NCBI GenBank assembly: GCA_023424215.1
Contig: JAFAEC010000040.1
Coordinates: 1-15,147 of the forward strand
DNA length: 15,147 bases
DNA from: Pseudomonadota bacterium
GTDB lineage: Bacteria > Pseudomonadota > Alphaproteobacteria > Caulobacterales > Caulobacteraceae
Direction: 5' to 3'
Part shown: one piece after another, positions 1 to 9,981 of the stretch
How the letters are laid out: each line of letters begins with the position of its first letter
Numbering within the stretch: position 1 is the stretch's first letter
Made by a program: the position numbers and the translations under genes
The notes under the pieces: generated by a model
The model's database searches: none
Seen by the model: only the letters and a program-made list of their open reading frames with translations
Told to the model about the DNA's origin: nothing

Positions 1-4
1 CCGC

Positions 5-958
5 ATGACGGCGGCGGCGCTCAGCCTGGCCGAGGCGCGCGCCCTGCTGCTGTCGCCGCTCGGGCCGGTGGCGCGCGCCGGCCGGGACTGCTCCCGCCCC
101 CGCATCTCCTTCGAGTTCTTTCCGCCGCGGTCCGACGAGGCCGAGGCGCGGCTGTGGAACGCCGTCACCCGCCTGGCTCCGCTGCGGCCCGACTTCGTCT
201 CGGTCACCTACGGCGCCGGCGGCTCGACCCGCGAACGAACCCACCGGGCGGTGCAGAGGATCCTGAAGGAGACGGATCTCACGCCGGCCGCCCACATCAC
301 CTGCGTCGAGGCCAGCCGTCGCGAGGTGGACGGCGTCGTGGAGGCCTACCGGGCGGCGGGGGTGCGGCACGTGGTGGCCCTGCGCGGCGACCCGCCCGGC
401 GCGGCGGGGGTCGGCGGCGTCTATGTTCCGCGTCCCGACGGCTACGCCAACGCCACCGAGCTGACGGCGGCGATCGCTGGCCGGGGGGACCTCGAGATCA
501 GCGTCGGCTGCTATCCGGAGGGCCACCCGGAGAGCCCCTCGATCGAGCACGACATCGAGGTGCTGAAGGCCAAGGTCGACGCCGGGGCGACGCGGGCGAT
601 CAGCCAGTTCTTCTTCGACATCGACGCCTTCCTGCGCTTCCGCGACCGGGCGCGCGCGGCCGGGATCGCCATTCCGCTCGTGCCGGGGATCATGCCGGTG
701 ACCAATTTCGAGGGGCTGACGCGGATGGCGGCGGGTTGCGGCGCCGCGGTGCCGGACTGGCTGGCGCGGCATTTCGAGGGCCTGGACGAGGACCCGGAGA
801 CGCGGAAACTGGTCGCCGCCTCGGTGGCCGCCGAGATGTGCGCCCGGCTGCAGGAGGAAGGCTTCGCCGACTTCCATTTCTACACCCTGAACCGGGCCGA
901 TCTGGTCTACGCCATCTGCCGGGTGCTGGGGGTGCGGGAGCGGCGGGCCGACGCATGA
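5..958 (+). CDS. metF: Methylenetetrahydrofolate reductase (MetF)
   Basis: This protein reduces 5,10-methylene-THF to 5-methyl-THF with FAD, supplying the methyl donor for the methionine synthase encoded just downstream. It is 317 aa and a complete TIM-barrel MetF. Visible family motifs are FEFFPPR at residues 36-42 (E37 corresponds to the catalytic Glu), HITC at 97-100, RGDPP at 127-131, the QFFFD strand at 201-205, PGIMPVTNF at 228-236 and HFYTLNR near the C-terminus at 291-297. The N-terminus is about 10 residues longer than in E. coli MetF. The start lies only 4 bp into the window and reads ATGA, so it may overlap the stop of an unseen upstream gene. Its own stop overlaps the metH1 start (ATGA, 955-958), which implies translational coupling. 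The family call is firm; the exact start is less certain. Confidence 0.96.
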   Translation: MTAAALSLAEARALLLSPLGPVARAGRDCSRPRISFEFFPPRSDEAEARLWNAVTRLAPLRPDFVSVTYGAGGSTRERTHRAVQRILKETDLTPAAHITCVEASRREVDGVVEAYRAAGVRHVVALRGDPPGAAGVGGVYVPRPDGYANATELTAAIAGRGDLEISVGCYPEGHPESPSIEHDIEVLKAKVDAGATRAISQFFFDIDAFLRFRDRARAAGIAIPLVPGIMPVTNFEGLTRMAAGCGAAVPDWLARHFEGLDEDPETRKLVAASVAAEMCARLQEEGFADFHFYTLNRADLVYAICRVLGVRERRADA

Positions 959-2022
959 GCCGGGCCGGACGCATCGCCGCCCTGCACGCCGCGGCCCGCC
1001 AGCGGGTGCTGGTGCTGGACGGCGGCTGGGGGACGATGATCCAGCGCCTCGGCCTGGAAGAAGCCGACTTCCGCGGCGCGCGCTTCGCCGACCACCCGGT
1101 CCAGCTGAAGGGCGACAACGACGTCCTGTGCCTGACCCGGCCGGAGGTCATCGCCGACCTGCACGACCGGCATTTCGCGGCGGGCGCGGACATCACCGAG
1201 ACCAACACCTTCTCGGCCACCACCATCGCCCAGGAGGACTACCGACTGGACGAACAGGCGGTGCGGGACATCAACCTGGAGGGCGCAAGACTGGCGCGCG
1301 CGGCGGCCGACCGCTGGACCGCCAGGGAGCCGCACAGGCCGCGTTTCGTGGCCGGCTCGATCGGGCCGCTCAACAGGATGCTGTCGATGTCGTCGGACGT
1401 GAACGATCCCGGCGCCCGCAGCGTCACCTTCGACCAGGTCTACGAGGCCTACCGCCAGCAGGCCCGGGCGCTGCACGAGGGCGGCGTCGACCTGTTCCTG
1501 GTCGAGACCATCACCGACACCCTGAACTGCAAGGCGGCGATCAAGGCCATCCTCGACCTTGAGGACGAGGGGCTGGAGCCGCTGCCGATCTGGATCTCGG
1601 GCACCATCGTCGACCGTTCGGGCCGGACGCTGAGCGGCCAGACGGCCGAGGCCTTCTGGAACAGCGTGCGCCATGCGAAGCCGTTCGCCGTCGGCTTCAA
1701 CTGCGCGCTGGGCGGCGAGCTGATGCGGCCGTTCATCGCCGAGCTGAGCCGGGTCGCAGACACCCTGGTCGCCGCCTATCCCAACGCCGGCCTGCCCAAC
1801 GCCATGGGCGACTACGACGAGCAGCCGCACCAGACGGCGCACTTCATCGAGGAGTGGGCGCGGTCAGGGCTGGTCAACATCGTCGGCGGGTGCTGCGGCA
1901 CGACGCCGGAGCACATCCGCCACGTCGCCGAAGGAGTCGCGGGGCTGACGCCGCGGGCCATTCCGGAACGGCCGCGGGCGATGCGGCTGGCAGGGCTGGA
2001 GCCGTTCGAGCTGGTGGCGTGA
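955..2022 (+). CDS. metH: Methionine synthase, homocysteine-binding half (split MetH, N-terminal part)
   Basis: This is the zinc-dependent homocysteine S-methyltransferase domain of cobalamin-dependent methionine synthase, encoded as a separate 355-aa protein. It presents the homocysteine thiolate for methylation by methylcobalamin carried on the other half. Visible motifs are LDGGWGTMIQ at 21-30, ETNTF at 82-86, the first zinc ligand in GFNCALG (C250) and the paired ligands in GGCCGTTP (C313, C314). It ends in RLAGLEPFELVA, the sequence that in one-piece MetH leads into the folate domain, so the protein stops in the natural interdomain linker. ATG 955 overlaps the metF stop; the open frame extends upstream to 154 but only as a shadow of metF. 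It could be read as a stand-alone homocysteine methyltransferase, but the downstream C-terminal MetH argues for a split enzyme. Confidence 0.95.
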   Translation: MSRAGRIAALHAAARQRVLVLDGGWGTMIQRLGLEEADFRGARFADHPVQLKGDNDVLCLTRPEVIADLHDRHFAAGADITETNTFSATTIAQEDYRLDEQAVRDINLEGARLARAAADRWTAREPHRPRFVAGSIGPLNRMLSMSSDVNDPGARSVTFDQVYEAYRQQARALHEGGVDLFLVETITDTLNCKAAIKAILDLEDEGLEPLPIWISGTIVDRSGRTLSGQTAEAFWNSVRHAKPFAVGFNCALGGELMRPFIAELSRVADTLVAAYPNAGLPNAMGDYDEQPHQTAHFIEEWARSGLVNIVGGCCGTTPEHIRHVAEGVAGLTPRAIPERPRAMRLAGLEPFELVA

Positions 2023-2428
2023 GCGAGGCGATCGAACATCTTCAGAAGGGGCTCAGCGCGCTACCGCTCCCCGACGGCTGGTCACACCAGTACATCACAT
2101 CTCAGGACGCCGAATTTTTCGCGGAGGTGGGGGGTCAGCGCCTTGAGGTCGAGCGGCGCGGCGTTTTCGTCTCGCTCGCGTTTGGCCCCACTCTCTGGGA
2201 GGACATGCCCCTCCGAACAATCGATGACGCCGACCGCCTGCTCGCCGCATGCGACGCCATACTCGACGGACGATATTCTGAAACGCGTCGGCGAAACTGG
2301 TTCTGGCAATCGATCAGATTCAGGCTGGAGCTCTCGTCACGAGGCTTCGAAGAGTCCTGGACCGACGTGAACTACGGTTGGTCCGGACGCGGGCCGGGCC
2401 GCGGCGCGCTGGCGAAAAAGAGCACCTG

Positions 2429-2429
<1 letters not shown>
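2019..2429 (+). CDS. Uncharacterised 136-aa protein inserted between the two metH halves
   Basis: I do not recognise this protein family. The gene starts at GTG 2019 inside the metH1 stop (GTGA) and ends in TGATG, sharing a base with the metH2 start, so it is translated as part of the operon. The protein has no signal peptide or membrane segment, is rich in charged residues, and has six Trp (21, 60, 94, 96, 114, 121), which suggests a small folded cytoplasmic protein. The last 18 or so residues are Gly/Arg/Lys-rich and may be poorly ordered. By my count the gene is about 63% GC and 34 of 136 codons end in A or T, including four CGA, one AGA, one AGG, one ATA and one CTA. These are scarce in the neighbouring genes, which suggests acquisition from elsewhere. 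A role in MetH function is possible but unsupported. The frame is convincingly coding because of its exact fit to both neighbours. Confidence 0.72.
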
Positions 2430-5083
<2,654 letters not shown>

Positions 5084-5086
5084 GGC

Positions 5087-5641
5087 CTACTCCGCCGCCG
5101 GTTCCTCCAGCCCCACCTGCGCCGGTGTGGCGGGCGGCGTGGTGATGTTCTCGCGCAGGCGGCGCGCGGCATGCTCGCAGCGGCCGGGCAGGCCGAAGAA
5201 CAGGCCGAAGGCCTGGCTGCGCACCGCCTCCTCCTGTCCCGCGAGAGGCACCCATTTCGCCGTCGCCTCGTCGGCGGCGGCGCGGGCGGCGGCCAGCGTC
5301 GCCGCCCCCTGCCGCGAGCGGGCGGCTTCGAGCGCGCCGCGGAAGTCGGCGGCTTCCAGCTTGCCGAGACGGATGATCTCCTGATCCAGCGGATCGGCGT
5401 CGGTCAGGGTTTCGCCGAGCGCGACGTGACCGTTCACCAGCGCCTCGCACCACGCCACCAGTGGATAGTCGGCGTCCGGCGCGCCGCGCGGCAGCGGGTT
5501 GGCGTAGGCCACGGCCTCGCGCAGGCGCAGGGCGTCCGCGCTTTCGCCGCCGGAGGCGGTGGCGATCGGACCTTCCTGGGGCGTCGGGACCGGGGCGGGC
5601 GTCTGGGCGAGCAGGAGGGCGGCGGCGAGGCTGGCGAACAT
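5087..5641 (-). CDS. Small exported protein of unknown function
   Basis: The 184-aa product begins MFASLAAALLLAQ, a short hydrophobic stretch without much positive charge. It looks like a signal peptide cleaved near residue 13, followed by a Pro-rich linker (13-27). The body is Ala/Glu/Arg-rich and predicted helical. It has two cysteines (C65 in the YPLVAWCEAL segment and C155 in LPGRCEHAA) that could form a disulfide in the periplasm. I do not recognise the family. I chose ATG 5641 because GGAG lies 5 nt upstream and the hydrophobic segment starts there; the open frame extends to 5746 but that part overlaps the terminator of the neighbouring gene. The gene lies downstream of the receptor in the same orientation but behind a strong terminator, so it probably has its own promoter in 5642-5744, though I cannot point to one. 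It converges with metH. Confidence 0.75.
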   Translation of the reverse strand: MFASLAAALLLAQTPAPVPTPQEGPIATASGGESADALRLREAVAYANPLPRGAPDADYPLVAWCEALVNGHVALGETLTDADPLDQEIIRLGKLEAADFRGALEAARSRQGAATLAAARAAADEATAKWVPLAGQEEAVRSQAFGLFFGLPGRCEHAARRLRENITTPPATPAQVGLEEPAAE

Positions 5642-5744
5642 GGAGACTCCGGAACGAGCGGGCGCGGCGACGCCCCGACAGGACGCAGCAACGCTTGAAT
5701 CGGCAGATGGTTTTTGTGCGGCGCGAACAAATCCGCCGGACAGC

Positions 5745-5777
5745 AAAAAGGGCGGCGGACCCGAAGATCCGCCGCCC
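5745..5777 (-). terminator. Intrinsic terminator of the TonB-dependent receptor gene
   Basis: On the minus strand this reads as a perfect 10-bp GC-rich stem (GGGCGGCGGA pairing with TCCGCCGCCC, 5777-5768 with 5759-5750). The 8-nt loop contains UUCG closed by C-G plus a U-G wobble, in effect a 12-bp hairpin with a stable UUCG tetraloop. Five T follow at once (5749-5745). It lies 22 bp past the receptor stop codon, where a rho-independent terminator is expected. Confidence 0.92.
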
Positions 5778-5799
5778 CCATTGTCTCAGACTTCGCGGC

Positions 5800-8775
5800 T
5801 TAGAAGTTCGCCGTGACGCCGAAGAAGAAGTAACGGCCCAGCGCATCGTACAGCTGCGGGTAGGTGTTGCCGTTGCCGGTCGTACCCACGCTGTAGGACA
5901 GCGGCGGATCGCTATCCAGGACGTTGTTCACGCCGGCGCGGAGCGTGACGGTGTCACGCACCTGCCAGGTCGCGGCCAGGTCCAGGTAGTTCATCGCATC
6001 GAAGTAGCGGTCGATACGCGGAGCGCTGTTGTTCAGCGAGCCGTCGGCGCCGAGGACGGCGATTTCGACCTCACCGAAGTGACGCCAGGTGGCCGACAGG
6101 TCCATGTCCCACGGCGAGACCCAGGTCACCCGGGCGCGGTGACGCCACTCGGGGTTCGGCACGCCGCACTGGTTGGCGTAGAAGCCGGTGCAGTCGTAGA
6201 CCGAGTTGCTCTGGCCGGCGCCGGTGTCGGTGACCAGCTCGTTGAGCCAGGTGCCGACGAACGAGAAGGCCAGCGAACCGTAGGCCGGAGCGCCCCAGTC
6301 CTCGAGATCGACGCCGTAGTTGGCGTTGATGTCGACGCCCGAGGTCTCGAAGCCGCCGATGTTGATGTTCAGGTCCTCGACGTTGCCGTCGCCGACCCAC
6401 AGCTGGCCGCCCGCGTTACGCGAGATGCGGTTACAGGCGTCCACGTCGCCCTGGTCGTAGCAGAGGCTCAGGGTGTTCAGGGCGCCCAGGGTCTGGATGG
6501 CCCCGTCCACCTTGATGTCGAACCAGTCGACCGACAGGTTGAAGCGCGGCGCGAACGACGGCGTCCACACGGCCCCGAAGGTGTAGGTGTCAGCCTCTTC
6601 CGGCAGCAGGTCGGGGTTGCCGCCCTGCAGGAAGTTGTACTGACCGGCGGGGCTGTTCAGGGCGCCGCTGGCCGACTGGGCGGCGGTCACCTGCCACGGG
6701 TTGGTGCCGATGCACGAGGCCGGAACCGGACCCGGGTTGTTCACCGCGTCGCAGGGATCGAAGTCCATGTCGAACAGGTTGAAGCCCTGCGCGGTGAACA
6801 GCTCGATCACGTTCGGAGCCCGGACCGCGCGCGAGTAGGAGGCGCGGAAGCGGATGTCCTCGACCGGGGCGTAGTCGGCGCCGAACTTGTAGGTGTCGGT
6901 GCCGAAGTTCTCGTACTCCGACCGGCGGTAGGCGCCGTCGATCGAGGCCGAGTAGGCCCACGGCTGGTCGTCGGCCAGCGGCAGCTGGAACTCGCCGAAG
7001 ATTTCAGCCACGTCCGTGTCGCCGGTGAAGCCGATGGTCGGGCCCCCCTGACCGGCGCCGTCGCCGATGGCGAAGGCGTTGTCGGTGACCGAACCGAGGG
7101 CGTCGCGACGATACTCGGCGCCGAAGGCGACCTGCAGGGTGCGCGAGGCGGTCGGCATCGACCAGCCCGTGTCGCCCGTGATCGCGGCAGTGACGACCTG
7201 CTGGGTCGTTTCACCGGTCTGGATCAGCGGGATCTGCAGGTAGTCTAGCGCTTCCTGGGTCACGCCGCCCGGCGAGAAGACGTCGTAGGGCACGCAGGTG
7301 GTGTCGGTGCCGTCGACCACCGACCGGCAGGTCGGCACGCCGCCGACGTCGACGACGTCCAGGGCGCGGGTCAGGCGGGTGACCGAGAAGTCGTTCAGGT
7401 AGGTACGGGCGAGGCGGACGCGCGAGAACTGCGCGGCCACATCGTAGTTCCAGCCCGGCATGAACTCGCCGCGGACGCCGACCACACCCCGGTAGGAGGT
7501 GTAGTTGATCGAGTCCTGACGGCCGCCGCCTTCGACGTTACGACGGGCGACGTACAGCGGGGTGCGGGTGCCGGCCGCGATGTCCGCCGGCGAACAGCCG
7601 ATGGCCGCCGACTGCTGGGCCGACAGCAGCGGGCTGTCGCAGTTGATGTCGGCGACGCTGAAGAAGCTGCCCGACGGCGCGATCTGGGCCACCGACTCAT
7701 AGTCGGAGAACATCAGCTGCGCGAAGACCTCGGCCTTGTCGTTGATCTGGTACTGACCGAAGGCGCCCAGCGTGTAGCGCTCGTCCGGACGCTGGTAGTA
7801 GTTCAGCGGGCCGAAGTTGTAGGCGTTGAGGTTGCCGTCGTACGGGATGAAGTCGCCCGTCGTCTGGTCGACCGTGTAGGCGAAAGTCGAGAAGTCGGTG
7901 AACTGGCCCGGGAAGGAGGTGCCGGAGCCGCCGCAGGTGAAGGTCTCGGGGGTTGCGGCCGCCGGAGCGCCGAGGGCGCACGACGAGTAGTCGCGTTCAC
8001 CCTGGAGGATCGGGCTGTTGTTCCGGTAGCCGGCGTAGGCCATCAGGTTGCCGCGGCCGTCGGGGGCGGCGACGCCCATGATCATGTTGAGCGACTTCGA
8101 CTCGCCGTCGACCACGTTGTCGTCGGGCAGCTGGAACTGCGCCGGGTTGGTCTGGCCGCGACGGAGAATCTCGGCGCGAAGGTTGCCGACGCCGTCATAG
8201 TCGTTGTTGTGCTGGTAGAAGGCGTACTGGGCGTCCAGCTGGATGCCCTCGAAGTCCTTCTTCATGATGAAGTTCACGACGCCGGCGATGGCGTCCGAAC
8301 CGTACACGGCCGAGGCGCCGCCGGTCAGGACCTCGACGCGCTCGACCAGCTGTTCCGGGATCTGGTTCAGGTCGGCGGCGTCGTCGTTCGGAGAGCCGTA
8401 GCCCATGCGGCGGCCGTCGATCAGGACCAGGGTGCGCGAGGAGCCGAGGTTGCGCAGCGACACCGTCGCGGTCCCCGAGGCGCCGTTGGCGACCGTCGAG
8501 TTCTGCGCAGCGAAGGCCTGCGGCAGCTGGGCGACCAGATCCTCGACGCGGGTCACGCCGGCGACGTCGATGTCCTCACCGGTGACCTGGGTCACCGGGC
8601 TGGTGGTCACGAGGTTGGTCTGCGGAATACGCGAACCCGTGACGACGATCTCGCCGAGCTGCGTCTCTTCCTGCGGCGCCGGGGCGTCTTGCGCCATGGC
8701 CGGGGCGGCGAAGGCGAGAGCCGCGAAGCCCCCGATCATCGTCGTCGCCAGCAGGCGGGTTTTCTGGTTTCTCAA
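5800..8775 (-). CDS. TonB-dependent outer-membrane receptor
   Basis: This 991-aa protein is an outer-membrane beta-barrel transporter driven by TonB-ExbBD; its substrate cannot be told from sequence. Residues 1-28 are a classical signal peptide ending AMA before QDAPAP. The region around 41-50 (GEIVVTGSRI) contains the TonB-box-like start of the mature plug. The plug domain runs to about 175 with LRNLGSSRTLVLIDGRR and the conserved VERVEVLTGGASAVYGSDAIAGVVNFI stretch (145-170). The remainder is barrel with many aromatic strands, including a late FRASYSRAVRAPN strand, and it ends in VTANF with the terminal Phe needed for Bam-dependent insertion. No STN signalling domain is present. I place the start at TTG 8775 because AGGAG lies 7 nt upstream and the signal peptide begins there; a GTG at 8811 lacks such a site. 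Twelve loop cysteines occur as six close pairs. It ends at a strong terminator. Confidence 0.95.
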   Translation of the reverse strand: MRNQKTRLLATTMIGGFAALAFAAPAMAQDAPAPQEETQLGEIVVTGSRIPQTNLVTTSPVTQVTGEDIDVAGVTRVEDLVAQLPQAFAAQNSTVANGASGTATVSLRNLGSSRTLVLIDGRRMGYGSPNDDAADLNQIPEQLVERVEVLTGGASAVYGSDAIAGVVNFIMKKDFEGIQLDAQYAFYQHNNDYDGVGNLRAEILRRGQTNPAQFQLPDDNVVDGESKSLNMIMGVAAPDGRGNLMAYAGYRNNSPILQGERDYSSCALGAPAAATPETFTCGGSGTSFPGQFTDFSTFAYTVDQTTGDFIPYDGNLNAYNFGPLNYYQRPDERYTLGAFGQYQINDKAEVFAQLMFSDYESVAQIAPSGSFFSVADINCDSPLLSAQQSAAIGCSPADIAAGTRTPLYVARRNVEGGGRQDSINYTSYRGVVGVRGEFMPGWNYDVAAQFSRVRLARTYLNDFSVTRLTRALDVVDVGGVPTCRSVVDGTDTTCVPYDVFSPGGVTQEALDYLQIPLIQTGETTQQVVTAAITGDTGWSMPTASRTLQVAFGAEYRRDALGSVTDNAFAIGDGAGQGGPTIGFTGDTDVAEIFGEFQLPLADDQPWAYSASIDGAYRRSEYENFGTDTYKFGADYAPVEDIRFRASYSRAVRAPNVIELFTAQGFNLFDMDFDPCDAVNNPGPVPASCIGTNPWQVTAAQSASGALNSPAGQYNFLQGGNPDLLPEEADTYTFGAVWTPSFAPRFNLSVDWFDIKVDGAIQTLGALNTLSLCYDQGDVDACNRISRNAGGQLWVGDGNVEDLNINIGGFETSGVDINANYGVDLEDWGAPAYGSLAFSFVGTWLNELVTDTGAGQSNSVYDCTGFYANQCGVPNPEWRHRARVTWVSPWDMDLSATWRHFGEVEIAVLGADGSLNNSAPRIDRYFDAMNYLDLAATWQVRDTVTLRAGVNNVLDSDPPLSYSVGTTGNGNTYPQLYDALGRYFFFGVTANF

Positions 8776-8782
8776 AGGTCGT

Positions 8783-8787
8783 CTCCT
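8783..8787 (-). promoter_or_regulatory. Ribosome binding site that sets a TTG start for the receptor
   Basis: AGGAG on the minus strand is followed by a 7-nt spacer (ACGACCT) and TTG at 8775-8773. The GTG at 8811, 36 nt upstream, has no comparable SD and would place 12 extra residues, including an Arg run, before the signal peptide. Confidence 0.8.
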
Positions 8788-9032
8788 GATGTTCGACGAC
8801 GCGTTGCGCACGCCGTCGCGGCCTTGGAATGAAATATTCCCTTCCCCCGCGGTCAGAATCCCGGCCGCAGTTGAGTCAGGTTAGGCCCCGCCGCGCTGGT
8901 TTCGCCACCGTAATTACCGCGCTGTAATGCTTCCGAAGCGGGACTGTCGCATTTGCGCCACGATACCGCCACGGTTGCAGTTGCAAGGGCCCCGGTTGAC
9001 CCGCGGGGCGTGCTGGAGGAGTGATCGACGGG

Positions 9033-9055
9033 CCGGCTGGCGCCGGCGCAGCCGG
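9033..9055 (+). promoter_or_regulatory. Hairpin overlapping the RBS of the exported-protein gene
   Basis: CCGGCTG (9033-9039) and CAGCCGG (9049-9055) form a perfect 7-bp stem with a 9-nt loop. The last two bases of the 3' arm are the first two of the putative SD GGAG (9054-9057), 7 nt before ATG 9065. In this GC-rich DNA the pairing could be fortuitous. Confidence 0.35.
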
Positions 9056-9064
9056 AGCCCGTCC

Positions 9065-9583
9065 ATGTCCCTGATCATCGGCCTCGCCGCCGCAACCCTG
9101 GCCTCGGCGCCGGTCCAGACGCCCCCGCCGCCGCAGCAGCAGCGGCCGGAGATGCTGGAGCGCCTGACCGCCTGCCGCGCGGTCGCCGCGGACGCCGCCC
9201 GCCTCGCCTGCTACGACGCCGCCGCCGCCGCCCTCGACAGCGCCGAGAGGCAGGGCGAGCTGGTGGTCATCGACCGGGCGGCGGTGAACGAGACGCGGCG
9301 GCAGCTGTTCGGCTTCGAGATGCCGACCCTGCCGCGGCTGTTTGGGAACGGCGCGGGAGAGGACCTCGACTCGATCGAGACCACGCTCGAACGCGCCTCG
9401 CTGGCGGGCGAGAATCGCTGGGTGTTCCGCCTCGCCGACGGCAGCGTCTGGCGGCAGATCGACAGCGAGCGGGTGCGCTTCGACAACCGGCCCGGCGAGC
9501 CGGTCCGGGTGCGCAAGGCCAGCCTGGGCAGCTTCCTGATGACCGTGGGCGACAGCCGCGCGGTCCGGGTGCGGAGGCAGTAG
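9065..9583 (+). CDS. Exported protein of unknown function with RLACYDA motif
   Basis: The 172-aa product begins MSLIIGLAAATLASAPVQT, a signal-peptide-like segment probably cleaved near residue 15, followed by a Pro/Gln-rich linker (19-27). Residues 30-60 contain CRAVAADAARLACYDAAAA, with C37 and C49 12 residues apart. The same C-x(n)-R-x-x-CYD arrangement occurs at the N-terminus of many short exported proteins, including the VasI type linked to type VI secretion, but no secretion genes are present here. The C-terminal half (about 115-170) alternates like beta strands: WVFRLADGSVWRQID, then VRVRKASLGSFLMTV. I do not recognise a function. The start is ATG 9065 with GGAG 7 nt upstream; the upstream part of the open frame is Arg-rich shadow. 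The following gene's SD lies inside its last codons. Confidence 0.78.
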   Translation: MSLIIGLAAATLASAPVQTPPPPQQQRPEMLERLTACRAVAADAARLACYDAAAAALDSAERQGELVVIDRAAVNETRRQLFGFEMPTLPRLFGNGAGEDLDSIETTLERASLAGENRWVFRLADGSVWRQIDSERVRFDNRPGEPVRVRKASLGSFLMTVGDSRAVRVRRQ

Positions 9584-9584
9584 G

Positions 9585-9977
9585 GTGCGGCCGCTGGCCC
9601 CGGGGGTCTGGACCTCGCCGCAGCCCTCGCCGGGCGACATGGCCGCCGTGGCCGCCGCGGGCGTGCGCCGGGTGATCAACAACCGGCCGGACGGCGAGGA
9701 GCCGGGGCAACCCACCTCGGCCGAGATGGAGGCGGCGGCGCGCGCCGCCGGCATGGACTATCTGTGGATTCCGGTGCGGGGCATGCCCGATCCGGAGCAG
9801 GCGGCGGCGGTTGGCGAGGCGCTGGACGACGGCGTTCCGACCCTGCTGTTCTGCCGCTCGGGGACGCGCTCGACCGTGGCCTGGGCCATCGCCCGGAGGG
9901 CCCGCGGCGACGATCCGGAGGCGCTGCGCGGCGCCGCGGCCGGCGCCGGCTACGACCTGTCGCGCCTGCCGCTGTGA
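9585..9977 (+). CDS. DUF442 / TIGR01244-type phosphatase- or sulfurtransferase-like protein
   Basis: The 130-aa protein matches the family also found fused or adjacent to Blh-type hydrolases. Family hallmarks are an early beta strand and the segment INNRPDGEEPGQPT (31-44), WIPV (61-64), and the active-site loop LLFCRSGTRST (87-97) with nucleophile C90 and R95, a CX4R form of the cysteine-phosphatase/rhodanese loop. It is a cytoplasmic single-domain protein of usual length. The natural substrate of the family is not settled; protein-tyrosine phosphatase and sulfur transfer have both been proposed. The start is GTG 9585, 1 bp after the previous stop, with GGAGG at 9573-9577 inside the end of the previous gene, so the two are probably co-translated. 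It converges with a small gene 4 bp away. Confidence 0.88.
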   Translation: MRPLAPGVWTSPQPSPGDMAAVAAAGVRRVINNRPDGEEPGQPTSAEMEAAARAAGMDYLWIPVRGMPDPEQAAAVGEALDDGVPTLLFCRSGTRSTVAWAIARRARGDDPEALRGAAAGAGYDLSRLPL

Positions 9978-9981
9978 GGCG

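Larger units (their letters stand above)
8776..9064. promoter_or_regulatory. Divergent intergenic region between receptor and exported-protein genes
   Basis: This 289-bp gap is the longest non-coding stretch in the window and must hold the promoters of both flanking genes. It is visibly more AT-rich in 8826-8920. I see two GANTC sites (GAATC 8856-8860, GAGTC 8873-8877), an interrupted inverted repeat GGAAT-N5-ATTCC (8826-8840), an 8-bp palindrome GTAATTAC (8910-8917) and a hairpin over the RBS of the rightward gene (9033-9055). No -35/-10 pair is clear enough to call. Confidence 0.5.

Noticed and set aside
154..2022. 622-aa fused frame running through metF into metH1
   Set aside because: The first 267 codons are an out-of-frame reading of metF. 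The real protein begins at ATG 955, where homocysteine-domain homology starts.
5461..7248. 595-aa open frame antisense to the receptor
   Set aside because: It spans the terminator and the receptor C-terminal barrel, and has biased composition with no motif.
8826..8840. GGAAT-N5-ATTCC dyad upstream of the receptor as an operator
   Set aside because: The arms are only 5 bp and match no known family that I can name; noted only as part of the intergenic description.
8910..8917. GTAATTAC palindrome as a Fur or TetR operator
   Set aside because: It is only 8 bp, does not match the Fur consensus arms, and short palindromes are expected by chance.
9021..9074. Possible 17-codon upstream ORF (GTG 9021) overlapping the start at 9065
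   Set aside because: The SD-like GGAGGAG abuts the GTG with essentially no spacing, so initiation there is unlikely.
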